Shown here: positions 24,720 to 33,466 of the stretch, piece after piece
How positions within the stretch are numbered: the stretch's first letter is position 1
How the letters are laid out: every line of letters starts with the position of its first letter
NCBI RefSeq assembly: GCF_010206195.1
Contig: NZ_VIQT01000010.1
Span: 1-64,000 of the forward strand
Length of the DNA: 64,000 nt
Source: Anaerotruncus colihominis
Lineage (GTDB): Bacteria > Bacillota > Clostridia > Oscillospirales > Ruminococcaceae
Reading direction: 5' to 3'
Translations under genes and position numbers: made by a program
Notes under the pieces: model-generated
Told to the model about the DNA's origin: nothing
Seen by the model: the letters and a program-made list of their open reading frames with translations, nothing else
Database searches by the model: none

Positions 24720-26012
24720 TTACTGCGCGGATACCGTGTCCGCCATGTCCGCCGCAGCCTGCGCGTCGCCGTCCACATTCTGGGAAAGCAAGCTGTTCCA
24801 GATGGAATTAACATATTCAACGCATTCAAAATAAATACGCGTAATGATGTCCATCGGGATCTGGAGCAGCTTCGCGTGCCAGGTCATTTCATTCCAATCG
24901 GCCTTCTCATAACAGAGCACAAGCTGATACAGCGCGCCGCAGCGCCCTTCATTTTTGAGCAGAGCCGTCTTGACATAGTCTGAAATCGGCAACTCTTCAA
25001 GCGCCATCTCCAACGGGACCTCCATCAGCTGGTCAAGCGTGGAGAACATGCCCATCATATACGCCTCCGACGGCGAAATCGGGAAATCACTGATATTCTT
25101 GGACAGCTCCATACAGAAATTGGCGCGCAGGAACGATTGTTTAATCAGCTCATCGGAAGCGCCGCCGTTGTCACGTTTGAAGCTCAACAGATAAATCCAC
25201 TGTTTGAGCTGTCCAAGGCCGAGCACAACGAGCGCCTGCTGCACGGATTTCGCCTGATTGCGTAGCGCAAAATAGGCGGAGTTGACCAGCTTCATCAGCG
25301 AAAAAGCCAGCGTGACGTCGCGTGAAATGATGCGCGCGATCTCGTCGATATCCGGCTCATCCTTTGTCACGGCGATCATAAGTTGGAAGAAGTTGCTCTG
25401 CATATGATCGACGCGGTGTACCTTCGATTGCTTCTGCTCCGCAACATAGGTGCCCTGGACCATTTCACAGCCAAGCTCCTTTGTCAATGCGAGCGCCTCT
25501 GGGGTATTAACCTTAAAAGCAACAACCTTTTTCTGGAAACTATGCGCAATATTTACAACATTGACCACGCTGGAATTGGTTGGTTTGGTTTCATCAATTT
25601 CGCTGAAATTGACCTTAATATAATCCAGCGCGTCCATAATCCCAAAATAACGCGGCGAAAACTCAAACCCGGCGCAAGCAATACTGTAGCCTTGCTTGCG
25701 ATAGCGGTAAATCATCTTCTGCGCCACAGGATGCACGATGGAATTATCCTCGATCTGAATGACGAGGCGCTCGGGGGAGAACATGCGCGGAATATTCTTC
25801 ATAAGAAGGTTGGGCGTAAACGTTAGAAACGCTGTTTTCCCTCCAAGAAATTTTTCATTGCTGAGTTCTGTCAGAAACTCCTCGATCGCGTTTGCAACCC
25901 GGGAATCACGCTGATTGTAAAGTGCCGTTTCGTCCTCCTTATATAAGATCTCGTACGCGGTCACTTTTCCGCTGCTATCGAGAATCGGCTGTCGGACAAT
26001 ATAGGTTTCCAT
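24720..26012 (-). CDS. EAL-like/HDOD signalling protein (YuxH type)
   Basis: A 430-residue two-domain protein. The N-terminal third is an EAL fold (VRQPILDSSGKVTAYEIL; the QPI start and YEIL instead of EAL) with the metal-binding acidic residues largely missing, so c-di-GMP hydrolysis is unlikely. Residues about 195-390 form an HDOD domain (DIDEIARIISRDVTLAFSLMKLVNSAYF, then VQQALVVLGLGQLKQWIYLLS), typical of regulatory non-catalytic HD-like folds. Such EAL-HDOD proteins are called YuxH or CdgJ-like and influence motility in several bacteria. It ends an apparent operon FliK-like, FlhX, PilZ-like, FtsA-like, EAL-HDOD. Confidence 0.92.
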   Translation of the reverse strand: METYIVRQPILDSSGKVTAYEILYKEDETALYNQRDSRVANAIEEFLTELSNEKFLGGKTAFLTFTPNLLMKNIPRMFSPERLVIQIEDNSIVHPVAQKMIYRYRKQGYSIACAGFEFSPRYFGIMDALDYIKVNFSEIDETKPTNSSVVNVVNIAHSFQKKVVAFKVNTPEALALTKELGCEMVQGTYVAEQKQSKVHRVDHMQSNFFQLMIAVTKDEPDIDEIARIISRDVTLAFSLMKLVNSAYFALRNQAKSVQQALVVLGLGQLKQWIYLLSFKRDNGGASDELIKQSFLRANFCMELSKNISDFPISPSEAYMMGMFSTLDQLMEVPLEMALEELPISDYVKTALLKNEGRCGALYQLVLCYEKADWNEMTWHAKLLQIPMDIITRIYFECVEYVNSIWNSLLSQNVDGDAQAAADMADTVSAQ

Positions 26013-26085
26013 ACATTTCAGCTCCTCACTCTATCTTCTTTAAGCGTAAGCGGCTTACAGCCGCTTTTGGAAACAAAGCAGACTT

Positions 26086-28236
26086 TTACCCCCAATAGAC
26101 TTCAATCCGGTCGCCGTCATGGATCGGCTCAATATAGGAGGCTGCGCGTTCATTGCGGCGGATAACCGGCTCTCCCTGCGGATGGTCCGGATCGATCTCA
26201 ACATAATTGAGCACGTCAAAAAACAGATTCGGCGTACCATCCGGCTTTCCCGGCAAAAGCACCGGCGAACCGTTGAGGATGATCTGCACCGCGCCGTGCC
26301 GGGGCGTCTCCTGTACAGCCGGCTCCTGCGACAGCGCAGGCGCTTCCGCGCGCGGCGTTACAGAAAGATCCGGGCCGGGCGGCTGCGCCTGCGTCATCTG
26401 CAAATCCACCGGTACGACTGACGGCACAGGCTCCGGCACGGTCAAGGGCTGCTGAAGAACCGGCGGCGCCGGCGCCGCTGATGCGACCGCGCTCACACAG
26501 TCGCCTTCTTTCAATATGTAATCGGCCGTGCACTGCACGCCGTTTACAACAGTCGTCTCAAGCGCCCCATCCGTCTGTGCAAGCAGATCGCCAAGGGTGG
26601 TTATACGCAGGACATGCACTTTATCCGCTTCATGGATTTCATCCTCCGCCTCAGCCAGCGTGCCATTAATAGTCACATATACGCCCGCCTGGACCGTCTC
26701 GCCGTTGTATTCAATCGCAAACGGGGCGAAATCCTTCACAGTGTCGCGCGCCAAAGGCCGCGCGTCCATGCCGTTGACCGCTGGTGTGAACCGGACTGAA
26801 TCACCGGCTTCAAGCGGCGTTGTAATATTCGCCGCGCGGCCGTTGACTTCGAATTCGGCGAGCGTCGGCACACCGCCGCGCGCCACCTTTTTCTCGCCGT
26901 CGAGCGCATAGGTCACGCTGCGGCCCGAACGCCCCATAATCTGGCCATACTGATAGCCGGCGCGCAGCAGCGCCTCCAGCAAGGTCATCGCGCCAATGCG
27001 CATCATGCGCACACGCTGGCCGTTGATCACAACCGACAAATTTTCCTGCCCCTGCGCGGACATCGCCGAAATCGCGATGCCGATTGGCGTCGCATATTCC
27101 GCGCTGATATATTGCGGCTCCGTTTCTACCATCCGCTTCATATAATTGTTGCCGCCGATAGCGACCTTTTTTTCATCAATCGAAAGGTTCTGCGCCACCA
27201 GACGACACAGCTCGGGCGTACGGCTGCCGCCTCCGACCATAAAGACCGCCATCGGCGGCGCCCCGTTGATTTCAAGAATCTGCTGCGCAATCATCTGTGC
27301 AAGCTCCTCCACGGCGGACAGAATCCGCTGGCGCAGCTCCTCCGACGGGATATTGTATTCAAAACCAAGGATATCGCAGTAGGCGATCAGCTCTTTGCCC
27401 TCGCTGAGCATAAACTTCATCTTTTCGGCCATCTGAAAATCGACCAGGAATTCCCGCATCACACGTTCTGTAATCTCATCGCCGGCCATCGTGGCCATCG
27501 TATAGGCACAGACGCTCCCATTATTGGTAATCGCAATATCCGATGTGCCAGCGCCGACATCCACCAGCGCGATATTGAGCAGGCGCAGCTCCTGCGGAAT
27601 CACCGCGCTGATCGCGGCAATCGGCTCAAGTGTGATGCTCATGATCGTTAGCTCTGTCTGCTGCATGGCCCCATAGAGGCTTTCAACAACTTCACTCGGC
27701 AGAAACGTCGCGATCAGCTCCACTACTGCTTGACGGCCGCGGTGATTGACCAGTGTCGAAAAGGCATATCCATCAAGCGTGTACTGAATAACAGAGTGTC
27801 CGACGCAGTAATAGGTCAACCCGCCGTCGCTGCCAAGCTCCTCCAGCAACCCCTGATACGCCTGCTGAATCGCCTTCGACTCCAGCTTGAATAGTTCCTC
27901 CTGGCCGATAGGCTTCTTTTCGTCAAGCTCCAACGCGCATGTAACACGCTTTGTTTTCAGTACGCGGCCCGCAGCCGCCACATAGACCTCGTGCAGCGTA
28001 AAGCCGAGCCTCTGCTCAAGCCGCTGTTTGACCATGCGCGCCACGCGGGCCGTCTGTTCAATATCCTCGATCTGCCCATCGACAACAGCACGCTCGGCGT
28101 GCTCCTGTGTTTCGACGCCGAGAACACGAAGCATTCCGTTTTCAACCTCGCCAACCACACCGGTCACGCTGCGCGTGCCGATATCCAATGCGAAAATAAC
28201 CCGTTCTTCCCTGCTCCTGTCCGCCGCGTCCGTCAC
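26086..28236 (-). CDS. Large FtsA-like actin-fold ATPase with C-terminal beta-grasp repeats
   Basis: A 716-residue protein, far longer than FtsA (about 420). The actin-like ATPase motifs are intact: phosphate-1 FALDIGTRSV (about 15-24), phosphate-2 DVGAGTSDIAI (about 226-236) and adenosine motif FMVGGGSRTPE (about 327-337); an SHS2-like insertion lies between. Residues about 390-590 and 645-716 look like repeated small beta domains (INGQRVRMMRIGAMTLLEALL, FEVNGRAANITTPLEAGD, IILNGSPVLLPG), with a Pro-rich linker at 590-645. The membrane-targeting amphipathic helix of FtsA is not visible at the C-terminus. The GTG start overlaps the PilZ-like stop (GTGA). It is probably not the division FtsA; a PilM-like scaffold in a motility operon is inferred. 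Confidence 0.85.
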   Translation of the reverse strand: MTDAADRSREERVIFALDIGTRSVTGVVGEVENGMLRVLGVETQEHAERAVVDGQIEDIEQTARVARMVKQRLEQRLGFTLHEVYVAAAGRVLKTKRVTCALELDEKKPIGQEELFKLESKAIQQAYQGLLEELGSDGGLTYYCVGHSVIQYTLDGYAFSTLVNHRGRQAVVELIATFLPSEVVESLYGAMQQTELTIMSITLEPIAAISAVIPQELRLLNIALVDVGAGTSDIAITNNGSVCAYTMATMAGDEITERVMREFLVDFQMAEKMKFMLSEGKELIAYCDILGFEYNIPSEELRQRILSAVEELAQMIAQQILEINGAPPMAVFMVGGGSRTPELCRLVAQNLSIDEKKVAIGGNNYMKRMVETEPQYISAEYATPIGIAISAMSAQGQENLSVVINGQRVRMMRIGAMTLLEALLRAGYQYGQIMGRSGRSVTYALDGEKKVARGGVPTLAEFEVNGRAANITTPLEAGDSVRFTPAVNGMDARPLARDTVKDFAPFAIEYNGETVQAGVYVTINGTLAEAEDEIHEADKVHVLRITTLGDLLAQTDGALETTVVNGVQCTADYILKEGDCVSAVASAAPAPPVLQQPLTVPEPVPSVVPVDLQMTQAQPPGPDLSVTPRAEAPALSQEPAVQETPRHGAVQIILNGSPVLLPGKPDGTPNLFFDVLNYVEIDPDHPQGEPVIRRNERAASYIEPIHDGDRIEVYWG

Positions 28237-28862
28237 TTCTCCATCGTCCCCCGTTTTCTGCGGATTTCATCCCCTTGCTTTGCGAACAGAAAGCCGCACA
28301 GCTTCTGCTCCTCCCACTCGGCCAGCGGATCAAAATCAGCGACATAGGCCATACTGTTTGTCATGCGCTGCCCACGTGAAATCGTCGCGTAAAGATGCTC
28401 CACCTCTATACTGAAAAAAGATGGATCCATCTCAATGCGCTGCTCGGCCACCAATGTCTGCGCGCATTCAAACAGTACGCTGTTCAGACTGATGCTCTTG
28501 ATCCGGATGGGGATTGGACCATATAGCTGATCATCATGAATTTCATAAATGCGCGCCGGCAGATCCACCCCGACACGAAAAAACCGCTGCCTCTCATATT
28601 CAACAAGGCTGACAACCTCGCGCAAGATCAGCCGTTTCGGCTCCCAGTCGTCAACACGCCCAACTAGCACTTCAAAACCGCCTGTCTCGTCATAAATCAG
28701 AATTTTCGCATGCTGCCCGCACGCGACCTCAGGCAGCTGCTCCTTGACGCCGACCACCTCCATCCTGTCGCCGGACACCCGGTCGATTTTCCCAAACAAT
28801 ATGGGGGCATTGTTCATCTTCTTCAATTCGCAGGCACGGCCTGTAAACAGTTCAAAATTCAT
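28233..28862 (-). CDS. PilZ-like protein in the flagellar accessory operon
   Basis: A 209-residue protein. The N-terminal beta domain (residues about 1-95) is YcgR-like, and the PilZ-type part begins at RQRFFRVGVDLPARIYEI (RxxFRV), followed by IKSISLNSVLFEC in place of the (D/N)xSxxG loop. The degenerate second motif makes c-di-GMP binding doubtful. The stop overlaps the start of the FtsA-like gene. It resembles the protein at 10646-11302 in domain plan, suggesting a small paralogous family tied to motility. Confidence 0.7.
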   Translation of the reverse strand: MNFELFTGRACELKKMNNAPILFGKIDRVSGDRMEVVGVKEQLPEVACGQHAKILIYDETGGFEVLVGRVDDWEPKRLILREVVSLVEYERQRFFRVGVDLPARIYEIHDDQLYGPIPIRIKSISLNSVLFECAQTLVAEQRIEMDPSFFSIEVEHLYATISRGQRMTNSMAYVADFDPLAEWEEQKLCGFLFAKQGDEIRRKRGTMEK

Positions 28863-28883
28863 CCTGACCGCTTCCTCCCGGTT

Positions 28884-29222
28884 TTATTGCGCCGATTGGC
28901 CGGAACCGCCGGCAGGCAGTCCCATAGCCGCGCGCCCGGCCGCCGAAATGCCGTCCCGGATCTCCTTGGAGGTCTGGAGCAGCTGGCAGTAAATCGCCGC
29001 GACAACCTGATAAAGCTCGGGGGGGATGTTGCTGCCAACCTCGAGCATACACATCAGCGATACGGCGCTGTCGTCGCGGAAAACGGGAATCCCCTGTTTT
29101 TCCGCCACGTCAATAATGCGCTGCGCCAATTCACCATAACCCGAGGCGATTACAATCGGAGCGACATCCTCCTCGGCGTTGTATTTCAGCGCAACGGCCT
29201 TGTTTTTTTTAGATCTGGACAT
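28884..29222 (-). CDS. FlhB C-terminal-domain protein (FlhX/YlqH)
   Basis: A 112-residue protein corresponding to the cytoplasmic tail of the flagellar export gate protein FlhB after its NPTH cleavage site. The pattern KAVALKYNAEEDVAPIVIASG, followed by the AQRIIDVAEKQGIPVFRDD helix-strand and the LEVGSNIPPELYQVVAAI ending, is that of FlhX, which can replace the cleaved FlhB tail and take part in substrate specificity switching. No membrane helices are present. It lies between the FliK-like and PilZ-like genes, just as ylqG-ylqH do in Bacillus. Confidence 0.9.
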   Translation of the reverse strand: MSRSKKNKAVALKYNAEEDVAPIVIASGYGELAQRIIDVAEKQGIPVFRDDSAVSLMCMLEVGSNIPPELYQVVAAIYCQLLQTSKEIRDGISAAGRAAMGLPAGGSGQSAQ

Positions 29223-30606
29223 CGATACCCGTCCTTTTATATGGGAGTGAGCGGAACACGTCCATCAGCGAACGTGCCCGCTCCAATTTTTCAAAATGCA
29301 CATCGCCAAGGCGAAAGTCGAGCGCCTTTAAGCACCCGGCAATACTTGAACCCATCCGCGCGTAAGAGTCCACATAGGCCGGCGGGCAGAACAGAGACAG
29401 GTCGATCGTCTTGTCGCGCACATACAATTCAAGCTCAAAGCGTCCGATGTCGCTGATCTCGAATACCAGCAGCATATGGATCGAGTGGTCGTCCGTTCCG
29501 CGGCCGTTCTCCTTATCCTCGCCGCCGTTGTGATTGATCCAGATTTCCGCGAACGACTGCATATCCTCATACAGCACCGGCACCACAAAATGAAGCAGCG
29601 GCGTAAAGTTACAAGGGGAGGAAAGCAGGCTTCGGATAATGGTTTCGACCTTTTCGGAATTCATAAGCATAATCTCGTCGGTCTGCGATTGGCGGTCAAT
29701 CAGCTTCGCCAGCGTCTCAACCACCGAACGGCTGTGTTCCGGACGTCCGGAAAAGCTCTGCTCAATGTAGCGCAAAAACTGCGTGCGCGCCTGTTCTCCA
29801 TGGAGCTGCGAAAGCAGCCGCGCCGTCGCCTCGTGGAAGAACAGCTCGTTATCGTTAAAGCGCGAGAGATTATAGGTGGCAATGGACAACACCTTAGCCA
29901 GTTTCGGCGAAAACAGAATGCTGTTTTCAACCTCCCCAAAGAGCGAAAGCATATCTTTTTTTAAACCATCAAAGCTCTGCGCGGCGTCCGGCGCGCGAAA
30001 ACGCGCCGCCAGCGACGCCAGTCGCGCGGAGAGCGCCTTGCTGCTGTCAAGACTGTCCGATAGAAACTCCAGGCTGTTCGCGACGGAACGCAGCATCGGT
30101 TCACGCATGGAATAACTATTAAACGCCTTGAGAAAATAGACGGTCGCCTGCCGCAGCCCCTCCTGCTTTGGATTTTGCGAGAGCAGTTCGCGCAGAAAAT
30201 CGAACAGTTCGCCCTTAAACGAGGTCGAGGCGTTTTCCTGGCGCATCATCTCGTCGGCGATGTCCTCCGGCGCAACCATCAACTGATCGAAAAGCTGCTG
30301 AATCTCCTGTGTCAACGGCTTGTTGTTGACTGGCAGCAGCTTGATCAGCTCCTGAAGCAGATAGATGTTTTTCAGCGAGCTGGCCGCAACAGACGGGTCC
30401 TTGAGCAGATTCAACAGCAGCGCGGAGGTCTCCTCCTGCTGGTTGAGCCCTGTATTCTGCCGTAAAATTCCCTCCTGGCCGGCGGGCTTTGTCACGCGCG
30501 TGATATTGTGCAGGTCAAACGGCTGTGTAGCTTCCATCGCTTTCTGCGCTTCGGGCGCCTGCGATTTATTGACCAGCGGTGTTGTGATCCTTAAAATATC
30601 CGCCAT
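29209..30606 (-). CDS. FliK-like (YlqG-type) hook-length-control-related protein
   Basis: About 465 residues. Most of the protein is helical with no recognised motif; residues about 370-450 (LLVFEISDIGRFELELYVRD, CPPAYVDSYARMGSSIAGCL, KALDFRLGDVHFEKL) resemble the FliK C-terminal fold that contacts FlhB (an IGxLxVxL strand, helical Ala/Leu stretch, then LxxVxV). Its stop lies inside the next gene, flhX, with a 14-base overlap, so both are co-translated; a FliK-like/FlhX pair is functionally sensible. The ATG at 30606 has GGAGAAGG upstream and is chosen over the longer frame from 30678. Confidence 0.7.
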   Translation of the reverse strand: MADILRITTPLVNKSQAPEAQKAMEATQPFDLHNITRVTKPAGQEGILRQNTGLNQQEETSALLLNLLKDPSVAASSLKNIYLLQELIKLLPVNNKPLTQEIQQLFDQLMVAPEDIADEMMRQENASTSFKGELFDFLRELLSQNPKQEGLRQATVYFLKAFNSYSMREPMLRSVANSLEFLSDSLDSSKALSARLASLAARFRAPDAAQSFDGLKKDMLSLFGEVENSILFSPKLAKVLSIATYNLSRFNDNELFFHEATARLLSQLHGEQARTQFLRYIEQSFSGRPEHSRSVVETLAKLIDRQSQTDEIMLMNSEKVETIIRSLLSSPCNFTPLLHFVVPVLYEDMQSFAEIWINHNGGEDKENGRGTDDHSIHMLLVFEISDIGRFELELYVRDKTIDLSLFCPPAYVDSYARMGSSIAGCLKALDFRLGDVHFEKLERARSLMDVFRSLPYKRTGIDVQI

Positions 30607-30720
30607 GTTCCTTCTCCTACCTGGACTGGCCATTCCAAAGGCGTTTTTCGCCTTGAAGTACTGGCACAATCTTTTCAATATAATTATCGTTCAAAGTTTC
30701 AATAACACAAGCAATTGTTC

Positions 30721-30747
30721 TTTAGTTTTTTTCTAACCTGCCGAATA
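30721..30747 (+). promoter_or_regulatory. Sigma-28-like promoter of the che operon
   Basis: TTTAGTTT, an 11-base spacer and GCCGAATA followed by ATAAAA. The leader of about 100 bases to cheA contains a GC-rich foldable stretch (ACCGGCGGCCGCC) that I could not assign to a known riboswitch. Confidence 0.72.
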
Positions 30748-30859
30748 ATAAAAAATAGAGTTATAATATTTACCGGCGGCCGCCTCATTAAAGAGGGGGG
30801 CTACCGCTTGTGTGCGGCGCCAGGCTCTAATTTATTCTTTAGAATAGCAGGTGAATTCT

Positions 30860-32938
30860 ATGGCGATTGATCCAAGTATGGAACCCATGTTAGATGTTTT
30901 TATCTATGAAACAACCACGCTGCTTGATCAGCTTGATGAAATTCTTCTTGACGCGGAGAAGTCAAAAAGCTTCAGTGAAGACAACATCAACGAAATTTTC
31001 CGTATCATGCATACGATCAAAGGCTCCGCCGCGATGATGGATCTCAATGGTATCTCCACACTGGCGCATTCTGTTGAGGATGTGTTTTTCATCATCCGTG
31101 AGGATCCTGCCCGGATGGCCAACATCAGCGAAGCCATTTTTGATCTCGTTTTCCAGGCCTCCGACTTTTTAAAGGATGAGGTCGAGTGTGTCCAGAATAC
31201 CCGCGAGGCAAATAAAGACCCGGGCGCAATCATCGCCGAGCTGGAAAAAATGGCGGCGATTATGAAGGGCGAATCGCCTGCTGCGGACGCTCCGGCTGCG
31301 CCCGCAGCCGACGAAGCCGCGCCGACGGCCCAGGCTTCCGCCTCCGAACAAGACGACGAAACCTGCCACATTCGGATCTTTTTTGACGATGATTGTCAGA
31401 TGGAAAACATCCGCGCGTTCATGCTGGTTTCCCAGCTGAAGGATCTGTGCACCGATCTTACAACGATTCCGGCCAATCCGGAAAACGACGCCTCCTGCTG
31501 CACCGAGATTATCAAAAACGGCTTTGAGATAATCTTTAAGCCGCTTGTTCCAATATCTGAAATTTTCCAGGTCGTTGAAAGCTCTGTAAACGTTAAAAAT
31601 TATACGGTGCTGCACGACGAGCCTGCGCCGCCGCCCGCGGCCGCCGCGGCGGAGCCTGCGCAGGCGCCCGCGAAGGCTGCGGCGGCGCCGGCGAAGCCCG
31701 CGGCCGCCGCTCCGAGCGCGCCCAAGCCGTCCGATGCTCTGCCCAAAACAAAGCAGAGCCTTGTCAGCGTCAATCAGGCCAAGCTTGATCAGTTGATGGA
31801 CCTTGTCGGCGAGCTGGTCACAACAGAGTCGATGGTCGTCAGCAATCCCGATCTCAAGGGGCTGCGTCTGGACAACTTCAATAAATCGACGCGCGAGCTG
31901 CATAAGCTCACCGACGAATTACAGGATGTTGTCATGTCCATTCGTATGGTGCCGCTTTCCGGCATATTCCAGAAGATGAACCGCATTGTGCGCGACATGA
32001 GCAAAAAGCTGGATAAACAGGTCGAGCTCGTCACTGAGGGCGGTGACACCGAGGTTGACAAAACCATCAACGAGGCCATCGGCGATCCGTTTATGCATAT
32101 GATCCGCAACTCGATGGATCACGGCATCGAGCCGATCGAGGAACGCCGCGCCAAGGGTAAGCCGGATGTCGGGCGCATCACGATGATCGCCAAAAATATC
32201 GGCAGCGAAATCGTCATCACCATCGCGGACGACGGCGCCGGGCTCAATCCGGAGGTGCTTCTGCGCAAGGCGCGTGAAAACGGCCTGCTGACCAAGCCCG
32301 AATCCGAATACACCGACAAGGAAATTTTTGGTCTGATTATGCTGCCAGGCTTTTCAACCAACAAGGAAGTCACCGAATTTTCCGGGCGCGGTGTCGGCAT
32401 GGACGTTGTCCGCAAAAACATTGAAAAGGTCGGCGGTACGCTTTCCATCGACAGCGAGCGTGACAAGGGCACCACTTTCATCATCAAGATTCCGCTCACG
32501 CTCGCAATCGTGGACGGTATGGAGCTTGAGATTGGCAACACCATCTATACCCTGCCGATCGCCTCTATTACGCAGTCGTTCAAGATCTATGACAACAGCC
32601 AGATTCTGCACAATACCGACGGTACGGAAATGATTATGCTGCGCGGCGAGTGCTTCCCGCTGATCCGTCTGCACCGCCTGTTCGATGTTGAAACGCAGAT
32701 CACCGAATTGGGCGACGGCATCGTCATTTTGATCGAAAACGGTGCAAATGCCGCGTGCCTGTTTGCCGATAAGCTGCTTGGGGAGCAACAGGTCGTTGTC
32801 AAGCCTTTCCCGACTTTCCTTAATAAATACGCGGTCAAGCAAATCGGTCTTTCCGGCTGTACCATTCTTGGAGACGGAAGCATCAGTCTCATTCTGGATG
32901 CGAACGCCCTGCTCAACCTGAATAAGGAAAGGAGATAA
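30860..32938 (+). CDS. cheA: Chemotaxis histidine kinase CheA
   Basis: About 692 residues. P1 (HPt) carries the phospho-acceptor His in RIMHTIKGSAAMM (about 51); P2 (about 180-265, CHIRIFFDDDCQMENI) binds response regulators; then an Ala/Pro-rich linker, P3 dimerisation (LDQLMDLVGELVTTESM), P4 ATPase with N-box HMIRNSMDHGIE, G1 DDGAGLN and G2 GRGVGMDVV, and P5 (CheW-like, from about 545). It phosphorylates CheY and CheB under receptor control. The ATG at 30860 follows AGGTGA; a GTG three codons earlier is also open. First gene of cheA-cheW-cheR-cheB; no cheY is present in the window. Confidence 0.97.
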   Translation: MAIDPSMEPMLDVFIYETTTLLDQLDEILLDAEKSKSFSEDNINEIFRIMHTIKGSAAMMDLNGISTLAHSVEDVFFIIREDPARMANISEAIFDLVFQASDFLKDEVECVQNTREANKDPGAIIAELEKMAAIMKGESPAADAPAAPAADEAAPTAQASASEQDDETCHIRIFFDDDCQMENIRAFMLVSQLKDLCTDLTTIPANPENDASCCTEIIKNGFEIIFKPLVPISEIFQVVESSVNVKNYTVLHDEPAPPPAAAAAEPAQAPAKAAAAPAKPAAAAPSAPKPSDALPKTKQSLVSVNQAKLDQLMDLVGELVTTESMVVSNPDLKGLRLDNFNKSTRELHKLTDELQDVVMSIRMVPLSGIFQKMNRIVRDMSKKLDKQVELVTEGGDTEVDKTINEAIGDPFMHMIRNSMDHGIEPIEERRAKGKPDVGRITMIAKNIGSEIVITIADDGAGLNPEVLLRKARENGLLTKPESEYTDKEIFGLIMLPGFSTNKEVTEFSGRGVGMDVVRKNIEKVGGTLSIDSERDKGTTFIIKIPLTLAIVDGMELEIGNTIYTLPIASITQSFKIYDNSQILHNTDGTEMIMLRGECFPLIRLHRLFDVETQITELGDGIVILIENGANAACLFADKLLGEQQVVVKPFPTFLNKYAVKQIGLSGCTILGDGSISLILDANALLNLNKERR

Positions 32939-32941
32939 GCC

Positions 32942-33427
32942 ATGAGCACAGCAAATACAACCATAGAAATGGCTGCCAATACCGCATTGGATGATCTGAG
33001 CAACCGCAGCCTGACTTTTTTGATCGGCGATATTTTTTACGGAATAGATCTTTCACATGTGATTGAAATTATCAGCATCCAACCAATCACGCCGGTCCCC
33101 GCCCTGCCTACCTATATCAAGGGCATTATCAACCTGCGCGGCAAGGTAGTCCCTGTGATTGATGTCCGTTTGAAATTCAATCAGGAGGAGCGCGCGTATG
33201 ACGACAAAACCTGTATCATCGTCACCACGATCCACGATATGCATGTGGGGTTAATCGTTGACATGGTAGCAGAGGTTTTGAGTATCACTCCAGAAGATAG
33301 TACACCTCCGCCGGAGTTGGGATTAAACGCGACCGACAAATATCTGACCTCTATTGCAAAAGTTGGTAACCGCATTATCATGAATATTGACTGTCAAAAA
33401 TTTTTCATGGCCGACCTGAGTTATTGA
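32942..33427 (+). CDS. cheW: Chemotaxis coupling protein CheW
   Basis: A 161-residue adaptor of two five-stranded beta barrels that links receptors to CheA. The motifs FYGIDLSHVIEII, TPVPALPTYIKGIINLRGKVV and PVIDVRLKF are the family core, and VGLIVDMVAEVLSI follows. It starts three bases after the cheA stop, with GGAGATAAGCC before the ATG. A small N-terminal extension of about 20 residues is longer than usual. Its tail has a MADLSY ending. Confidence 0.97.
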   Translation: MSTANTTIEMAANTALDDLSNRSLTFLIGDIFYGIDLSHVIEIISIQPITPVPALPTYIKGIINLRGKVVPVIDVRLKFNQEERAYDDKTCIIVTTIHDMHVGLIVDMVAEVLSITPEDSTPPPELGLNATDKYLTSIAKVGNRIIMNIDCQKFFMADLSY

Positions 33428-33466
33428 CAGCCTGTTTCTTAAATCAATAGATTGGAGCCATCAATA

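Noticed and set aside
30748..30859. c-di-GMP riboswitch in the cheA leader
   Set aside because: The leader is GC-rich and foldable but lacks the conserved GGGCAAACC-like and GCAAAGCC-like aptamer segments.
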